Assembly (NCBI GenBank): GCA_963966185.1
Contig: CAWZYM010000173.1
Span: 124,001 to 188,000 of the forward strand
Length of the DNA stretch: 64,000 nucleotides
Direction of reading: 5' to 3'
Source: Rhabditoides inermis
Taxonomy: Eukaryota; Nematoda; Chromadorea; Rhabditida; Rhabditidae
How positions within the stretch are numbered: position 1 is the first letter of the stretch; each line of letters opens with the position of its first letter. This document shows, one piece after another, positions 14,096 to 26,376 of this stretch. Under the pieces are notes generated by a model, which had not been told where the DNA came from, searched no databases, and saw only the letters and a program-made list of their open reading frames with translations. The translations under genes were made by a program, and so were the position numbers.

Positions 14096-15158
14096 TCAAT
14101 CGATACGGGGTAGTCCGTCCTCGTGTTTGTTGAGCTCTGCTTGAATGGCGGCTTCCAGGGCGGCCGGAAGGCGACGCTCGATCTTCGGAACGGCTTCGAT
14201 CTGGAATACTCAATCAATAAGATTCTTTGTACGTTTTTACGCAATTTCGAAGAAATATACACGTGTCCTTCTTGATTTGACCTTTTTCGAACTGATTACC
14301 TCGCAATCCAGTAGCTTCCACTCCATCCAGAATAGGAAAGGAAGGAGGGGAGAGAGCAGACAGAGAAGACAACAGAACATGTACCACTGAAACGCCGTCG
14401 ACAAAACAATACACACGTTGTAAAAGTGATTGATTCGCCAATATGATCTTGAGTTCTTGTGCGTTATTTGGTTTTGTACGTGTCATAAGCATGATTAGCA
14501 TTTGATTTTACCGTGAGTTCATGCTACGGTATTAATGATCACGTATACGGTAGGTACAGTACCTTGCACCGTTGTTTCTTCTGCGCTTCGATGTGGCGAT
14601 GAATGTGGAGAACGTGAGTGTTCATAGATCTCCACAAAGGGATGGTCCGCACTGAAGCTGAATGGACCAAGTATGAGAGAGAGGAAGATGTAGGGAGGGA
14701 GAGAGGGAGGAAGAGAGGGAGAGGGAGAGGGAGAGGGAGAGGGAGAGGGAGAGGGAGAGGGAGAGGGAGAGGGAGAGGGAGAGGGAGAGGGAGAGGGAGA
14801 GGGAGAGGGAGAGGGAGAGGGAGAGGGAGAGGGAGAGGGAGAGGGAGAGGGAGAGGGAGAGAGGGAGAGGGAGAGGGAGAGGGAGAGGGAGAGGGAGAGG
14901 GAGAGGGAGAGGGAGAGGGAGAGGGAGAGGGAGAGGGAGAGGGAGAGGAGAGGGAGAGGGAGAGGGAGAGGGAGAGGGAGAGGGAGAGGGAGAGGGAGAG
15001 GGAGAGGGAGAGGGAGAGGGAGAGGGAGAGGGAGAGGGAGAGGGAGAGGGAGAGGGAGAGGGAGAGGGAGAGGGAGAGGGAGAGGGAGAGGGAGAGGGAG
15101 AGGGAGAGGGAGAGGGAGAGGGAGAGGGAGAGGGAGAGGGAGAGGGAGAGGGAGAGGG

Positions 15159-15211
<53 letters not shown>

Positions 15212-16969
15212 AGAGAGAAAGAGTAGGTACCCCGTCCTCGCGTCTGTATCACTCCCTCCAGCCCGAGTGTCACCAGTCGGTTCGAGCGTTCAAACACTAT
15301 CGCCGCGTTGGTGGGATCCTATGAACTTTTTTTATGAGATTAGCAATATCTCGGGAACTTTCTTACGGAAACATTCTAGTGTTTCGGTTTCAAAAAGGAC
15401 AAATTGGAGTATGTAATGTTTCATTTCATAGAAAATTATGGACACAGTTTCGAAACTGACCTTGTGGGACACAAACGTGAGCGCATGTCTTGTGTTGTAC
15501 GCATTTATATAGCCGAGTTCCGTTCTGAGAAAAATATTATTGTATATTATTGTGTATTTTTCTTCCTCTCTCTCTCTCTATCTATCTCTCTCTCTTTCTC
15601 TCTCTACCTCTTCTGATTGTTGATTTTCACTATCACATCTTTTTCCATCGCAACTAGGTGCGGCACCTCGAAACTAAAAAAGGAGGCGTTGTCTAAACAG
15701 TCGCAGTTCCACTCACTATACTTTCACCATCAGCGTTTCGTTATCACACATCGAAACGACCACGCTTTCCGTGGGATCTAACTAAAACATGTTATTGATT
15801 TTTTACCCAATTCAAGAAATATACCGTCACGACGTTGTTTCTGGATGGCTTCCATATTTTCACTTCTTTTGTTTGTTGCTCACTCGGTCCAGATGGTTTT
15901 TCGTGCGCAGGCTTGTAGTCTCGGATCATTATAGCCATTCGACCTGCAACAGAAGTGGAACATAACTTATCACTGATAAAAACCAATAAACAACAGAGAT
16001 ATGATATATTAAAGAAAATACATAACAAGAAATACCTTTGATAAAAGAGCCCTCACCGCCGTTGATGAAATCGTTTATTGTGCGAAGAACGAGGGCTTGC
16101 GGAATCGCCTTTGCAGGGTCGGTCGACTCGAACGGTGAGTCGTCTATGTAGCGAACCTGAACGGTCGGATTGCAAATGAAACTCTAAAATTCCAACTTCT
16201 CCAAATGACGAGGTCGGGAACTTTTCGAGGTCTTCGTGCACGTCGTAGATTCTGAATGACAATGAAAGAGGGAAATAACGATTCATGAAATTTTCTACGC
16301 GTAAAGTCGTGCACGAAGGAAACGTAAAAACATGGCAAGGAAAAAGTCCCGCCACCCCTCCGCTGGTATTTGAAAATTCCGCGCGCGCGAAATTTTTCAA
16401 TATAATGCTTCAATATAACATTCATCACTACAATTCCCACTTTTTCAGTTTTCTTAGTTTTCTTTTCCGTTTTCCGCCAGAAAAAAACTCGGAAAAAAAC
16501 TAGAAAAAAACTCGGGACTTCATCGAACGCGATACACCGCGCTTTGTAAAACGTCTCACTCTCTCTTCACTCTCGCGCTCTTTGGCAGCAGCTGATTTGT
16601 CCTTCCACCGTAATAGAAGGACTCACACAGGCAGCAATCTCTGCCGCCGCATCCAGAACCGTTTGAAGCGACGCTTGTGAGTTTCCAATTGATTGCAATT
16701 ATTCTGAAACACCGCGAGTTATGAGTGATTATCAACATTTATTGAAAGAATCGACCTTTCTCTGTAATGCGTTCGGTCGCACGATGTAGATATCGCTGTG
16801 GCTCGAGTAGATCGGACACGTCATGTCCTGGTGGAATTCTAAAGTATGTACTGTGGTTGTGGAGTACGGTAGGTACAGTACCATCTATGATCCAGATGGA
16901 CCAGCGAGTGGGACGCGCGCCCGGCCGGAAGCGGATGGTTACCTAGAAAAAGAGTAATGCCTGGACCTG

Positions 16970-17014
<45 letters not shown>

Positions 17015-18133
17015 GGGGGAGAGAGGGAGAAAGAGAGAGAGAGAGCCCACCACTCCTTGCACCGTGAATGGATAAACGATGCCGACACGAGTTTCTTGGT
17101 TGGTGAGCGTACGTTTCAGCTTACTGATAAAAGAAATAGAGTGGTGGGTAAGATAATGGAATGTTGTTGATAATAACACAGTACATAACATATCTACTGT
17201 AATGTATTGTCTAATGTATCCCATTACTGTAAATAGCAAAGGGTTACAGGAAAAAGCGAACAATCGAGATTTGTAGCAATCTATTCGCATGCCATCGAAC
17301 TTTCCCACGCACTGTGCATTCGTGGGTGTGGAAGTGACGGTGAGGACATCGTCCCTGCCCCCATCCCTTTCCGACTGGAACACCATCGAGTAGCGAGCGA
17401 AGATCGACATCGTGCACGGCTGGTTCGACAGGCTGCAAGGGACTTTGGAATACGGTAAGTACAGTAACCCACCGCGGATAGTTCTCCGAGCGAACGAGAC
17501 GGATCATGCGACCGGTCTCGGCAAATTTCTGAGCAAGGTTGAAAAAGGGAGGGAGAGAGAGACAGATAGAGAGAAAGAGAGAAAGAGAGAGAGGTAGAGG
17601 GGGAGAGAGAGAGGAGAGAGAGAGGAGAGAGAGGGGGAGAGAGGGGGAGAGAGGGGGGAGAGAGGGGGGAGAGAGAAAGAGAGAGAGAGATTGGAGAGAG
17701 AGGGGAGAGAGAGGGGGAAGAGAGAGAGAGAGAAAGAGAGAAAGAGAGAAAGAGAGAGAGAGGAGAGAGAGGAGAGAGGGGAGAAGAGAGAAAGAGAAAG
17801 AGAGAGAGATTGGAGAGAGGGGGGGAGAGAGGGGAGAGAGAGAAAGAGAGAAAGAGAGAAAGAGAGAAAGAGGAGAGAGAGGAGAGAGGGGAGAAGAGAG
17901 AGGGGGAGAAAGAGAGAGAGAGAGATTGGAGAGAGAGGGGAGAGAGAGGGGGAGAGAGAGTGGAAGAGAGAGAGAGAGGGGGGAGAGAGGAGAGAGAGAG
18001 GGGGGGGGGAGAAAGAGAGGGAGAGAGAGAGATGGAGGGGGAGAGAGAGAGGGGGAGAGAGAGAGGGGGAGAGAGGGAGAGAGAGAGAGAAAGAGAGAGA
18101 TGAGAGAAAGGGGGAGAGAGGGGGAAAGAGAGG

Positions 18134-18167
<34 letters not shown>

Positions 18168-18198
18168 GAGAGAGAGGGGGAGAGAGAGGGGGGGAGAG

Positions 18199-18241
<43 letters not shown>

Positions 18242-18663
18242 GGGTACCTGCACATGGTATCCCTGCTCGCAGTGGTACTGGTCGGTCTGGTTGTGATCGG
18301 TGCGCGCCACTTCGACCCGGCAGTGGATGGGGAGGAGGAAGAGGACGAGGGCTGGAGTAGCGATCGGTCTATTCCAACTACTGCCAAAAATGACTTCCTG
18401 CTGCCCTCGAGATTGTTTGCAAAGCGCTTTACGACTTGCTTTTCAACTACTCCCGACTACCTCCCTAATGCGTTGCACAGCGCTTTCCCACTTGTCTCCC
18501 AACTACCTCCGAAGTGCCCTCATCCACATCAAACTACTAGCGAACGCCATCCAACTACTTCAAACGACATTGGAAACGGTTTACGAAGAGACTGACTACG
18601 CCTTGAACAAGTGAACACTGTGGCAATGTGAAATGTACCTGCCACCAACAGCAACCGCTCCAT
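14096..18663 (-). CDS. Paralogue B: uncharacterised single-pass membrane prot. with signal peptide
   Basis: I do not recognise the family. Exon 1 (18639-18663) plus exon 2 (18248-18351) give a clear signal peptide, [19 protein letters not shown]. Then follow 17473-17528 ([13 protein letters not shown]), an exon ending near 17432 (LSNQPCTM...VLTVTSTP), [43 protein letters not shown], a basic [11 protein letters not shown] exon, 16197-16251 (PTSSFGE), 16036-16156 (VRYIDDSPF...FINGGEG), 15825-15943, 15231-15318 ([16 protein letters not shown]), 14563-14651, 14300-14386 (hydrophobic, [20 protein letters not shown]) and 14096-14200 (cytoplasmic tail ending [10 protein letters not shown]). Likely type I topology, large ectodomain, short tail. 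It aligns exon by exon with paralogue A just upstream. Introns hold the large purine tracts at 14.7-15.2 and 17.5-18.2 kb. Confidence 0.7.
14691..15208. repeat. (GGGAGA)n array grading into (GA)n
   Basis: A hexamer array of roughly 450 bp with only two visible interruptions (near 14860 and 14947), followed by about 45 bp of pure GA. It sits in an intron of paralogue B. Long ORFs read through it (poly-[12 protein letters not shown]) are artefacts. Confidence 0.97.
17540..18243. repeat. Imperfect GA/GGGGAGA purine tract, 0.7 kb
   Basis: About 700 bp of almost uninterrupted purine on the plus strand between exons 2 and 3 of paralogue B. Variable units (GA, GGGGAGA, AAGAGAG) suggest internal duplications. 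In the sense strand of the gene it is a long pyrimidine run. Confidence 0.95.
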
Positions 18664-18820
18664 TCTTTCCAGCAGGGAAGAAATGGAGAAGGCATGAAGA
18701 TATTAATTAATTGTTCACACGTTGCTTGTGTGATCATTCATCATTTATCACAAAACCATTCAACTTGCACGAACGCTTTAACACAAGAAAAAATCGATAA
18801 TGTTGGCAATCGATCGATAA

Positions 18821-19776
18821 TCAATCGATACGCGGCAGTCCGTCCTCCTGCTTGGCGAGCTCGGCTTGAATGGCTGCCTCGAGAGCCGGCGGCAGACGCA
18901 GCTCAATCTTCGGAATAGGACTCGTCTGTAGTACGGTATTTTGAATTCGCGTTACGGCAACTACCGTACCTCGCACTCGTCCAGCTTGCAGGTGAGACAG
19001 AATAGAACGGGGAAGATGACTAGCATGATTGCCGGGAGGATAGAGAATCGGTAGAGCTGAACGGATACTGTACTTTTGGTTTAGGTATACGGTATACCGT
19101 ACCTTCCAGCGTTTCAGGAGTTGTGTCTCGATGTGGTGGTTTTTGTAGAGGTACTGTTGATTCATTGAGAGAGATTTGCGGTCGGAGAGAACTGCAAGGG
19201 GGGATTGTTTTTTTTTCATTTCATTCTAGAAATAAACCTTTGTTCTCGTAGTGTAGAAATCCCTGGAGACCGATTGTGCAGAGACGATTGGACTTGTAGA
19301 AGACGATCGACGCGTCCTTGTCGTCCTGTAATCAGGTAAACGACCAGGTAAACCAGTACAAATCAGTAAACAGTACAGTAACCAACAATACAAATAAACA
19401 ACCTTGCGCATCGTGTATTGCTTATAGTTGAGCTTGTTGTGAAAGTTGATGTGTCCGAGGATAAGTCTGAAAAGGGGTGAAGATTGAGTGAGAGAGAAGG
19501 AGAGGGAGAGAGATAGAGAAGGAGAGGGAGAGAGATAGAGAGGGAGAGAGAGAGAGAGAGATTACGTGGAGTTGTCGGTGATTTTAAGTTGCACATCAAC
19601 GCCATCTTGCATGAGAAAAGGCAGTTCGAAACTAAAAAAATCTTTGTGAAAAAAGAAAAAAATTAAAAAAAAAACTCACTCAATCTTCATTGTCAGCAGC
19701 TGACGGTCTTCCATCGGAACCACCACGCTTTCCGTGGGGTGCAGCTGAAACGTATTTATAGAAAGAGAGAGGGAGA

Positions 19777-19820
<44 letters not shown>

Positions 19821-21157
19821 CAGGCGTCTGTATTGGTCCATGGGCCGCCATATCTTGACGGTCCTCTCCCGAGTCTTGTTTCGGGACACAGTGAACGCCC
19901 TCTCCTGTGCATTCTTGAACTCTCGCAGTAGGATGACAGTGCGGCCTGACATGCCTATCAGCTGGTCACACATTCAGTATGGTCTAAGGCTGAGGCCAGT
20001 TAACTAAGTAAGTGTAGAGAACCAAACTAAGTAAGGAGAACACAAAAAAAGCTCTAGACCTAGGAAACATAGGTGTTCAAGAAGCACTTTGATAAGGCAT
20101 GATTTGAAATCACTCTATCGAGTCTCGGGACAAAGACAACACAACGACGGGCGCATGAGGATCACCTTTGACATAGTTCGTCTCACCGCCGTTCATGTAC
20201 TCGATCAGGCGAGGCATCACTCGCTTCGACCCGATACCCGACTCGGAGATGTACCGCACCTGCACATAAAAATCAAAAATCAAACGTTTTATCCAGGAAC
20301 TCTATACACAATCCAATGATTTGGTTCGCTATGGAGCTGGTCCTGTGAGCAGCTCTATAGCGAACATGGACATATTGCGAAATATTGATTGATTTCGAAA
20401 TATGAATACATACTCACCTCGCCAAATGAGGATGTCGGCGGATCACCCGGGAGCCTCTTGTAGTAGCTGTAATCAATAAATCGATGAGCAATCGATAATC
20501 AATCGATACTTACACGCTGAGTATGCGCTCCCGCCGGCGCCATGACTGAGAGAAGCGACGCTTGCGCACGTTCACTTGATTGCAATGTGCCTGAATCAGG
20601 GGTGTACGGTAGGGTACTGTACTTTGAAACTTCCGCTACCTTGGCTCCCTGCGTCTCGCGTTGCCGGATGAGGTAGAGATCCTGCCAGCGGGATAGGATA
20701 GGACAGCTGGCGTCCTGGTGGAATTCTAGACGGTACTCTAGATAGAAACGGGTACTGTAGCATTACAGTACCATTGATGATCCACAAGCTGAACCGCGTG
20801 GGTGTTGTGGGGCGGAAGACGATAGTAACCTGCGATACAGTAGTGAGATTACAGTAATCCTAGACAACTACAGTAATTCTTTAACATACAGTACCCACCA
20901 GTCCGTCGATCGAGTAGGGATAGACGATGCCGGAGTGAAGAGTTTTGTTGATGAGCATGGGAAACGTGCGTATCAGGTTTCTAGAAACGTCTCTCTTCTC
21001 TCTCCTTTTCTCACTCTCTTCTCTCTCTCCCTCCTCTCTCTCTCTCCTTCCTTCACCCTCTCTCCCTCTCTCTTTCTCACCCCTCTCTCCCTTCTCTATC
21101 TTTCTCCCCCCTCTCTTTCACTCTCTTCTCTCTTCCTCCCCCTCTCTCTTCTCTCTT

Positions 21158-21191
<34 letters not shown>

Positions 21192-21722
21192 TACTTGGCG
21201 AACATATTGGGTGTGGAGGTGACCTTGAGTACGTGAGCGTTGTCGATGTCGACTTCCGATTGGAGTATGAGGGAATAGCGGCCGTTGAGTTGCATCGTGC
21301 ACGGTTGGTTCGTCAGGCTGCGGGAGAGGGTGAGGAGAGAGGGAGAGAGGAAGAGGGGGGAGAGAGAGAGGGAGAGAGCGAGAGAGAGAGAGAGGAAGAG
21401 GGAGAGAGAGAGGAAGAGGGAGAGCTGGAGAAGAGAGAGGGAAAGAGGAAGAAAGAGATTCATACCGAGGATAGTTCTGCGAGCGCACGAGCCGCAACAT
21501 TCGGTCGTTGCTCTCATATTTCTTGAAAGCTACTATTGTCCCCTCTCTCTTTGTCCCCCCCTCCCTTCTCCCACCTGTATAGCGTATCCTTGATCGCAGA
21601 TGAGGAAATCGGAGATGTTCCTTTCTGGATGAACGAAGTGAAGGAGGACCACTGAAGGCTTTCACTCATTCCAAAACCCGCAATCGTCAGACAGACGCAC
21701 CGAAAACGACCAACCGCCTCAT
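18821..21722 (-). CDS. Paralogue A: uncharacterised single-pass membrane protein with signal peptide
   Basis: Eighteen exons join in phase to about 473 residues: 21701-21722, 21575-21651, 21466-21521, 21195-21317, 20899-20980, 20772-20829, 20640-20725, 20514-20590, 20418-20466, 20166-20259, 19821-19954, 19680-19744, 19566-19631, 19403-19466, 19238-19325, 19103-19191, 18970-19056, 18821-18925. The signal peptide is MRRLVVFVVLLHFVHP. The ectodomain shares with B the blocks RLVRSxNYPR, NQPCTM, VTSTP, GIVYPY/F, FRPxxPTRxSx[24 protein letters not shown] and SNRLxTxGLxG. One TM (LYRFSILPAIMLVIFPVLFC) precedes a tail ending [10 protein letters not shown]. The last exon is 105 nt in both paralogues. 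I do not recognise the family. It ends 157 bp before B's start, as in a nematode operon. Confidence 0.75.
21000..21190. repeat. CT-rich tract in an intron of paralogue A
   Basis: Roughly 190 bp of imperfect (CT)n/CCTCTCTC on the plus strand, between exons 4 and 5 of paralogue A. GA-rich counterparts lie at 21330-21450 in the next intron; the two tracts have opposite strand polarity. Confidence 0.9.
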
Positions 21723-22097
21723 GGGTGCGGGGAGTAGAAAATGAGGAAATCCATCACGCAGATGTTTGGCTTGTGGTTTTTTTCTTCATCGACTTTGATC
21801 AATCAACTTGATGTGGGGAACACAGGACACAGGTTCCAGATTCTTGACATTTTTTCTTTTACTAAACTGGTCAATGTGCAAGTCCTTCTTCATGCGGTGC
21901 AACTCCGGCATGAGTAGCTCCTTCCTAGCCCAGCAGCTGATTCCATGTGCACTTCGTTGTGCACATCGGAATGGCGATGGTGATGGTGTTGGTGAGCCAT
22001 CTGTAGAGTGGTCGGCGAACTGAATCAATCGCAGTATCCACGAGGCTAGACCTGTTCAGTTTCTCTCAGAATGCCTACGAGAACAGCGTGACGGCCG

Positions 22098-22159
<62 letters not shown>

Positions 22160-22628
22160 TCCCTCCTTCCAGAGCACGTTGACATCCCGAAAAGCTACAT
22201 GGTCTCTGTCACACTGCCTCCCAATTACGGATAGTTCGATTTCTGGTCGTACAAAACTGTTTTTGGAAACGGAAAGAAGAATGAACATCTGTTGTATTTA
22301 TTCCGATGATTTTTTGACAATATTGTTTTAACTCATACACACTACTATTGACGTCAACGTAATATTTCTAACTGATATTCGTAGTTTTTTTCGTACTTAA
22401 AAACAGAGTTTTGTTCTTATTTAGATTTTGAATTTGTTTATTTCATTATTGTTGTTCTTTATTTTTATGTATTCATTATTCAACAACAAAAACTGAATAA
22501 CTTCAATATCCTGTTGTTGTTGTCCGTGTTCTTTCTGAGTATTGGGTACGACTTTCGGCATGTAAGATGTTCTAGAATAAATGTTCTAATTTATCTATAT
22601 TCATGCTATCAGATGCTACGATAGCTTC
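21723..22628. promoter_or_regulatory. Divergent intergenic region between paralogue A and com-1
   Basis: About 0.9 kb between the start codon of paralogue A (minus) and the start of the CtIP-like gene (plus). It must hold both promoters. It contains a (CT)n run at 22098-22158 and AT-rich DNA. No TATA or other defined site was recognised. Confidence 0.5.
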
Positions 22629-25047
22629 ATGGATTCAACGTTGCCACCGACGCAGCCTCCGTCGGCATGGCGTCGAGCTCATCATCTTGTCGCCTCGCCT
22701 CGAAGGCCCCTCAGCAAGGTAAGTGAACATTTACTAATTATTCTTTTGATTGGTTATAATCGCGTGTCTTACAGGTCGAACCCACTCGCAGCTCGTCTTC
22801 CCGATCCGGCGATCTTTTCGACAGCGACTCGCAGGGCGACGACGTGGTGGAAGTGGCGGAAGACGACCCGAACAGAAGCCGCGACCTCTTCAACAGCAGT
22901 CAGGACGAGGACGATGAGGTTTATCTAGGCTAATTAGACGTATTAAAATTCGTTTTAATCAATAATATGATTACCTTATAGGTGGTGTTCGTGCCGCACA
23001 CGAGTCGCTCGCCCGCGCCGAGGAAACGACGCAGCGAAGGCACCCCTATCCGCCAACTGACCATGGATGCCTTCCTCCGACCCAAGACCTTCTCCAGTCC
23101 CAATCTCAGGGGGAAGAAAGTGGAGTTTATAGGTGTGTGATTAGTGTTTCATGATTTCATAATGATGTGTACTGTTACTGTAGACTTGGAGCTGGACGAG
23201 ACGCGGCCTCCGTCGAAGGCGCCGTCGCTGCACAAGACCCCCGAGAGGTTCGCGCGCCGACCGCCCCTCCCCTTCTCGCCCCTCATCAAACTCGACCAGT
23301 CGCCCATCAGAGGTGCGCCGTGTGTTAAAAGATGTTGTTATTTCTTGTCGGTATCCATTAGTTTGTATCATTAATTGAACGATGTTTCCAGCACTGACTC
23401 GCTCTCCCGTGCTCGCCATGCTGTCTCCGATGAAGACACCGCGTCGCGAGCACCTCCGACCACTCGCCGCCGTCCAGCCAACCACGCCCGATCTGTTCGA
23501 CGACAGCCAGGTGATTACATTCGATATTACACATATTATTATTAATAAATATGCAGGACAGCTTGGCTCTGGACGAGACACGTCCGCCGTCGTGCAGGGA
23601 GCGTCGAGTGCTCGGTGAGGTTTGTGGGGTGCGTCTCGTTCACACTGTTCATCATGTTTTCTGTTTCAGGTGACGGTGGATAGCCCCGTTCTGGACGTGA
23701 CTCTCCCGCCTGTAGGCTGGACTAAGAGAGAGGTGAAGGAAGAGAGCAAGGTGAGACATGGGGTTATTTTCGTTTACCATTGTATGTTTCAGTCGCTTGT
23801 GCAGTCTGCTGATCTGGACGTGACCCGACCGCCGGACATGTCGATGGAGCAGCGCATGGAGGAGATGAAGAAAGAGTTCAAGGTGAGTGAGGAGAGAAGA
23901 GCGGGGGTTTGATTTGATTTCTGATATGCAATCAGAGGTCCGCTCGCTTTTCCATTGATTGCCTTTAGCAGCTACGATCCCCCAAGAAGAAGGTGAGGCC
24001 TATCACGACGGACCGCGAGAAGAGTGTGCTGAAGAGTGGAAAGGTGATTTTAGTTTTTGTAAAATGTATGTTTCAATGCGGTTTCATATACGCAAACATC
24101 TGTTGTTGTATAATCGTCTGACCGTGATGTTCTTTCATATCAAACATATGTTTCATTTGTTGTTGTTTACAGATCCCGTTTCTTGCATCGAATGGCTTCA
24201 ACGTGCAGAATCAGAAGGCAGAGGCAGTTTTGTCTGACGTGTGTGGTGGGGTGGATACGGAGGAGGAGAAGAAGGAGAAGGCCCGTCTAGCGGCGAGGGT
24301 GCAGCAGCTGCGGGAGCTCATGCAGCAGCACGCGGAGGAGGAGAAGCAGAACAAAGACAGGGGCAAGGTGTGGAATAGCTAGTTATTCTTAAGGTGATTT
24401 CGGTTGTACGATAGTACGATTGGTTAAAAGAACAATAGCAACACTTTATTCTTGCGATGAAACGTGTTTGTTACTGAAACTTACTTGTATATTTACAGGT
24501 TGTGGGCACGGGTCGAACCCGGCTGGAGCGGGCGGATATGCACGCGTATGACTGCCCCTGCTGCAGGGACTACTATGACGCACTCGGGCTCAGCGAGGAA
24601 GAGAGGAGGGAGAGGATTCGACAAGTGAGTGCAGTTATCTAGTTTTATGTATCTGTTTGTGTAGGTGGGTAAGCACCGCGTGCAGTCTGCTGCGGATGAG
24701 ATGCCGCTGACGCCCGAGCACTACTGGGAGGTGGGTGGAGTGGAGAGGAAGGGGGAGTGGTTCATTGGCATATATCCGGTATCGCATTATGTGTTCATTT
24801 TCATTACTGAAACTGAAACATCGATTATTCACAGAATAGCTCCGGGAAGCATGCGTATTACGCATGTTGTCGGGTTGTCGCCTTCTGTTCCATTCATGGG
24901 TGGCTGCAGGTGGACTTTCCGTCGGAGTCTGAGCAGCGCCGTCGCGGTCTGATCCACGAGAGGAGACGCGCCCTGGCGGAGGAGGGCAAGGAGGCGGGGC
25001 AGGAGGGGGTGGCGAATGGACGGGTCGTGGCTAAGAAGCTGTTTTAG
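22629..25047 (+). CDS. com-1: CtIP/Sae2/COM-1-like DNA-end resection protein
   Basis: CtIP/Sae2 proteins activate MRE11-RAD50 to start resection of double-strand breaks in the nucleus, notably in meiosis. Thirteen exons (22629-22718, 22775-22918, 22982-23132, 23184-23312, 23392-23510, 23557-23619, 23670-23750, 23793-23882, 23969-24043, 24173-24367, 24499-24624, 24665-24730, 24910-25047) give about 488 residues. The C-terminus carries the family signature: CPCCRDYYDALGLSEEERRE, then GKHRV and LTPEHYWEVDFPS, matching the CxxC...YY, KHR and TPExxWEVxFPS blocks of CtIP; the TP fits the CDK site (human T847). A coiled, acidic/basic segment (EEEKKEKARLAARVQQLREL) precedes it. Many S/T-P-x-K/R sites (SPRR, TPIR, SPIR, SPMKTPRR, SPKKK) and a repeated LDxTRPP motif lie in the middle. 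The downstream pfd-6 gene is probably cotranscribed. Confidence 0.85.
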
Positions 25048-25308
25048 ACTTGGATTGATTATGGATTTTTGGATTTACGAGGTATCTCCGATATTGCCTA
25101 GGTATCTTTATCTATCTACCAATATTCTATTTTCTCTATCATTTGGTCTTGATTTCAATTTCGTGTGTATCCTATGTGCTATTTCCGAGGTCTCAAAGGT
25201 TCTTGGGTTCTTGCATCTTTCGCGTATCCGCGTTTGTTGTTTTGTTTGTTCGCCGCTGCGTGAGTGTATTTGTGAAGAGTTTCCGTGTATAAAGATGTTG
25301 TTTCAGAA
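25048..25308 (+). promoter_or_regulatory. Operon-like spacer with trans-splice acceptor before prefoldin 6
   Basis: The 261 bp between the com-1 stop and the pfd-6 ATG contain no AATAAA that I can see. They end in TTTCAG (25301-25306) two bases before the start codon, which looks like a spliced-leader acceptor. Spacing fits a nematode operon. Confidence 0.5.
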
Positions 25309-26376
25309 ATGGAGGCCCTGAAGACCAAGTTCGAGGACGAGCTCAACAAGTTCAAGCAGCTCGAGAAGGGTACGTGTTTATGTTGCTACCATTTTTGAAA
25401 CAGTCATCGATATGTGTCATACATAGGTTGTTTGAATTTGTTTGATTTTTTTTTGTTTGAATTATGTCTTGATGTTGCAGACCGCGAGAAGTACATTGCG
25501 AACCGACAGCAGCTGGAGACGCAGCTCACAGAGAACAAGCTCGTCAAGGAGGTGAACTCATGCCTTTTTATATTAGTATTTGTTGGTGAGATGGTGTAAC
25601 TATTTGATACCATTTGTTGCCTTTACTCGTTGATTTTGGTTTCATATCTTAAGTAAACGACACATTGCACTGATAACTTCAATGTTTGATGACTAGCTGT
25701 CCTGTGAAACATTGTTTAGTTTTATTCTCGCAATAAGTTGCGCGAAGTGGGGTAGATCAGAGGAAGACTGAGAGTCAGCTCTCAGCAATAGCGCGCTTAA
25801 CAAGAGAGGCAGACGGTTATGGCACCGTATTTCGAACTGCAAGCAAGGTAGATCGAAAACTATCGCTCTGGCGCTGAGTATAGTTGCGTTTTAAATTAAT
25901 TGTCAGGTTGCAGGAGTTTGATCACTTGGAGGAGGACTCGACCGTGTACAAGCTGATCGGAGCCGTGCTCGTCAAGCAGGTTGGGAGTGGAGAGAGAAAG
26001 AGAAAGGGGATGGGAAAGTGAGAGAGAGATAGGGAGAGAAAGGGGGAGGGAGAGAACAGTTGATTGATTGACTGATCCGTTTCTTTGCAGGACACTAGCG
26101 AGGCGAAGCAGAATGTGGAGAAGCGCATTGACTATATCAGTGCTGAGATGTGGGTTGTTTATGATATGATCATTGTGCTATTCTTTTCTCTCACGATCAC
26201 GTTTTTTTTTAATTTGTCTTGAAACTTAATGTTGACTGTTGTATGTATTGTTTATTTGAAGCAAGCGCGTGGAGGACAGTCTGGCTGACTCTGGGGAGAA
26301 GACCAAGTCGCAGAAGGAGAAGCTGGTCGCCATCCAGGAGCAGTTCAGGAAGGCCGCCGCTGCCGGAGGAAAGTGA
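25309..26376 (+). CDS. pfd-6: Prefoldin subunit 6
   Basis: A beta-type prefoldin subunit; the hexameric cytosolic co-chaperone passes nascent actin and tubulin to CCT. Exons encode MEALKTKFEDELNKFKQLEK, then REKYIANRQQLETQLTENKL, EFDHLEEDSTVYKLIGAVLV, KQ/DTSEAKQNVEKRIDYISAE and a C-terminal helix ending RKAAAAGGK, about 126 residues, the normal family length. The QxQLTEN(K/N)xVKEE, VYKLIGxVLVKQ and VxKRxDYIxxEIKR blocks match eukaryotic prefoldin 6; both ends are coiled-coil. The last coding exon ends GGAGGAAAGTGAGT: reading straight on gives Lys-stop, and splicing at GTGAGT to an exon starting G-TAA (about 26560) also gives Lys-stop. The intron after the second exon contains a dispersed repeat (about 25735-25885). 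Confidence 0.92.
25735..25885 (+). repeat. Dispersed repeat, copy 1 (GGTAGATC family)
   Basis: Contains GCGGAAGTGGGGTAGATCAG-like sequence, GAGAGTCAG, ATAGCGCGC and a second GTAGATCGAAA. The same order of blocks recurs at 30590-30740 on the same strand, so both belong to one interspersed family. A weaker trace (AGGTAGATC twice) lies at 60980-61060. Confidence 0.55.

Noticed and set aside
14539..15297. Long frames of poly Ser-Leu, Gly-Arg and Glu-Gly across the GGGAGA array (also 35800-37455 and 17281-18387)
   Set aside because: They are open only because the hexamer/dinucleotide repeat contains no stop in several frames on both strands; real spliced genes run through the region.
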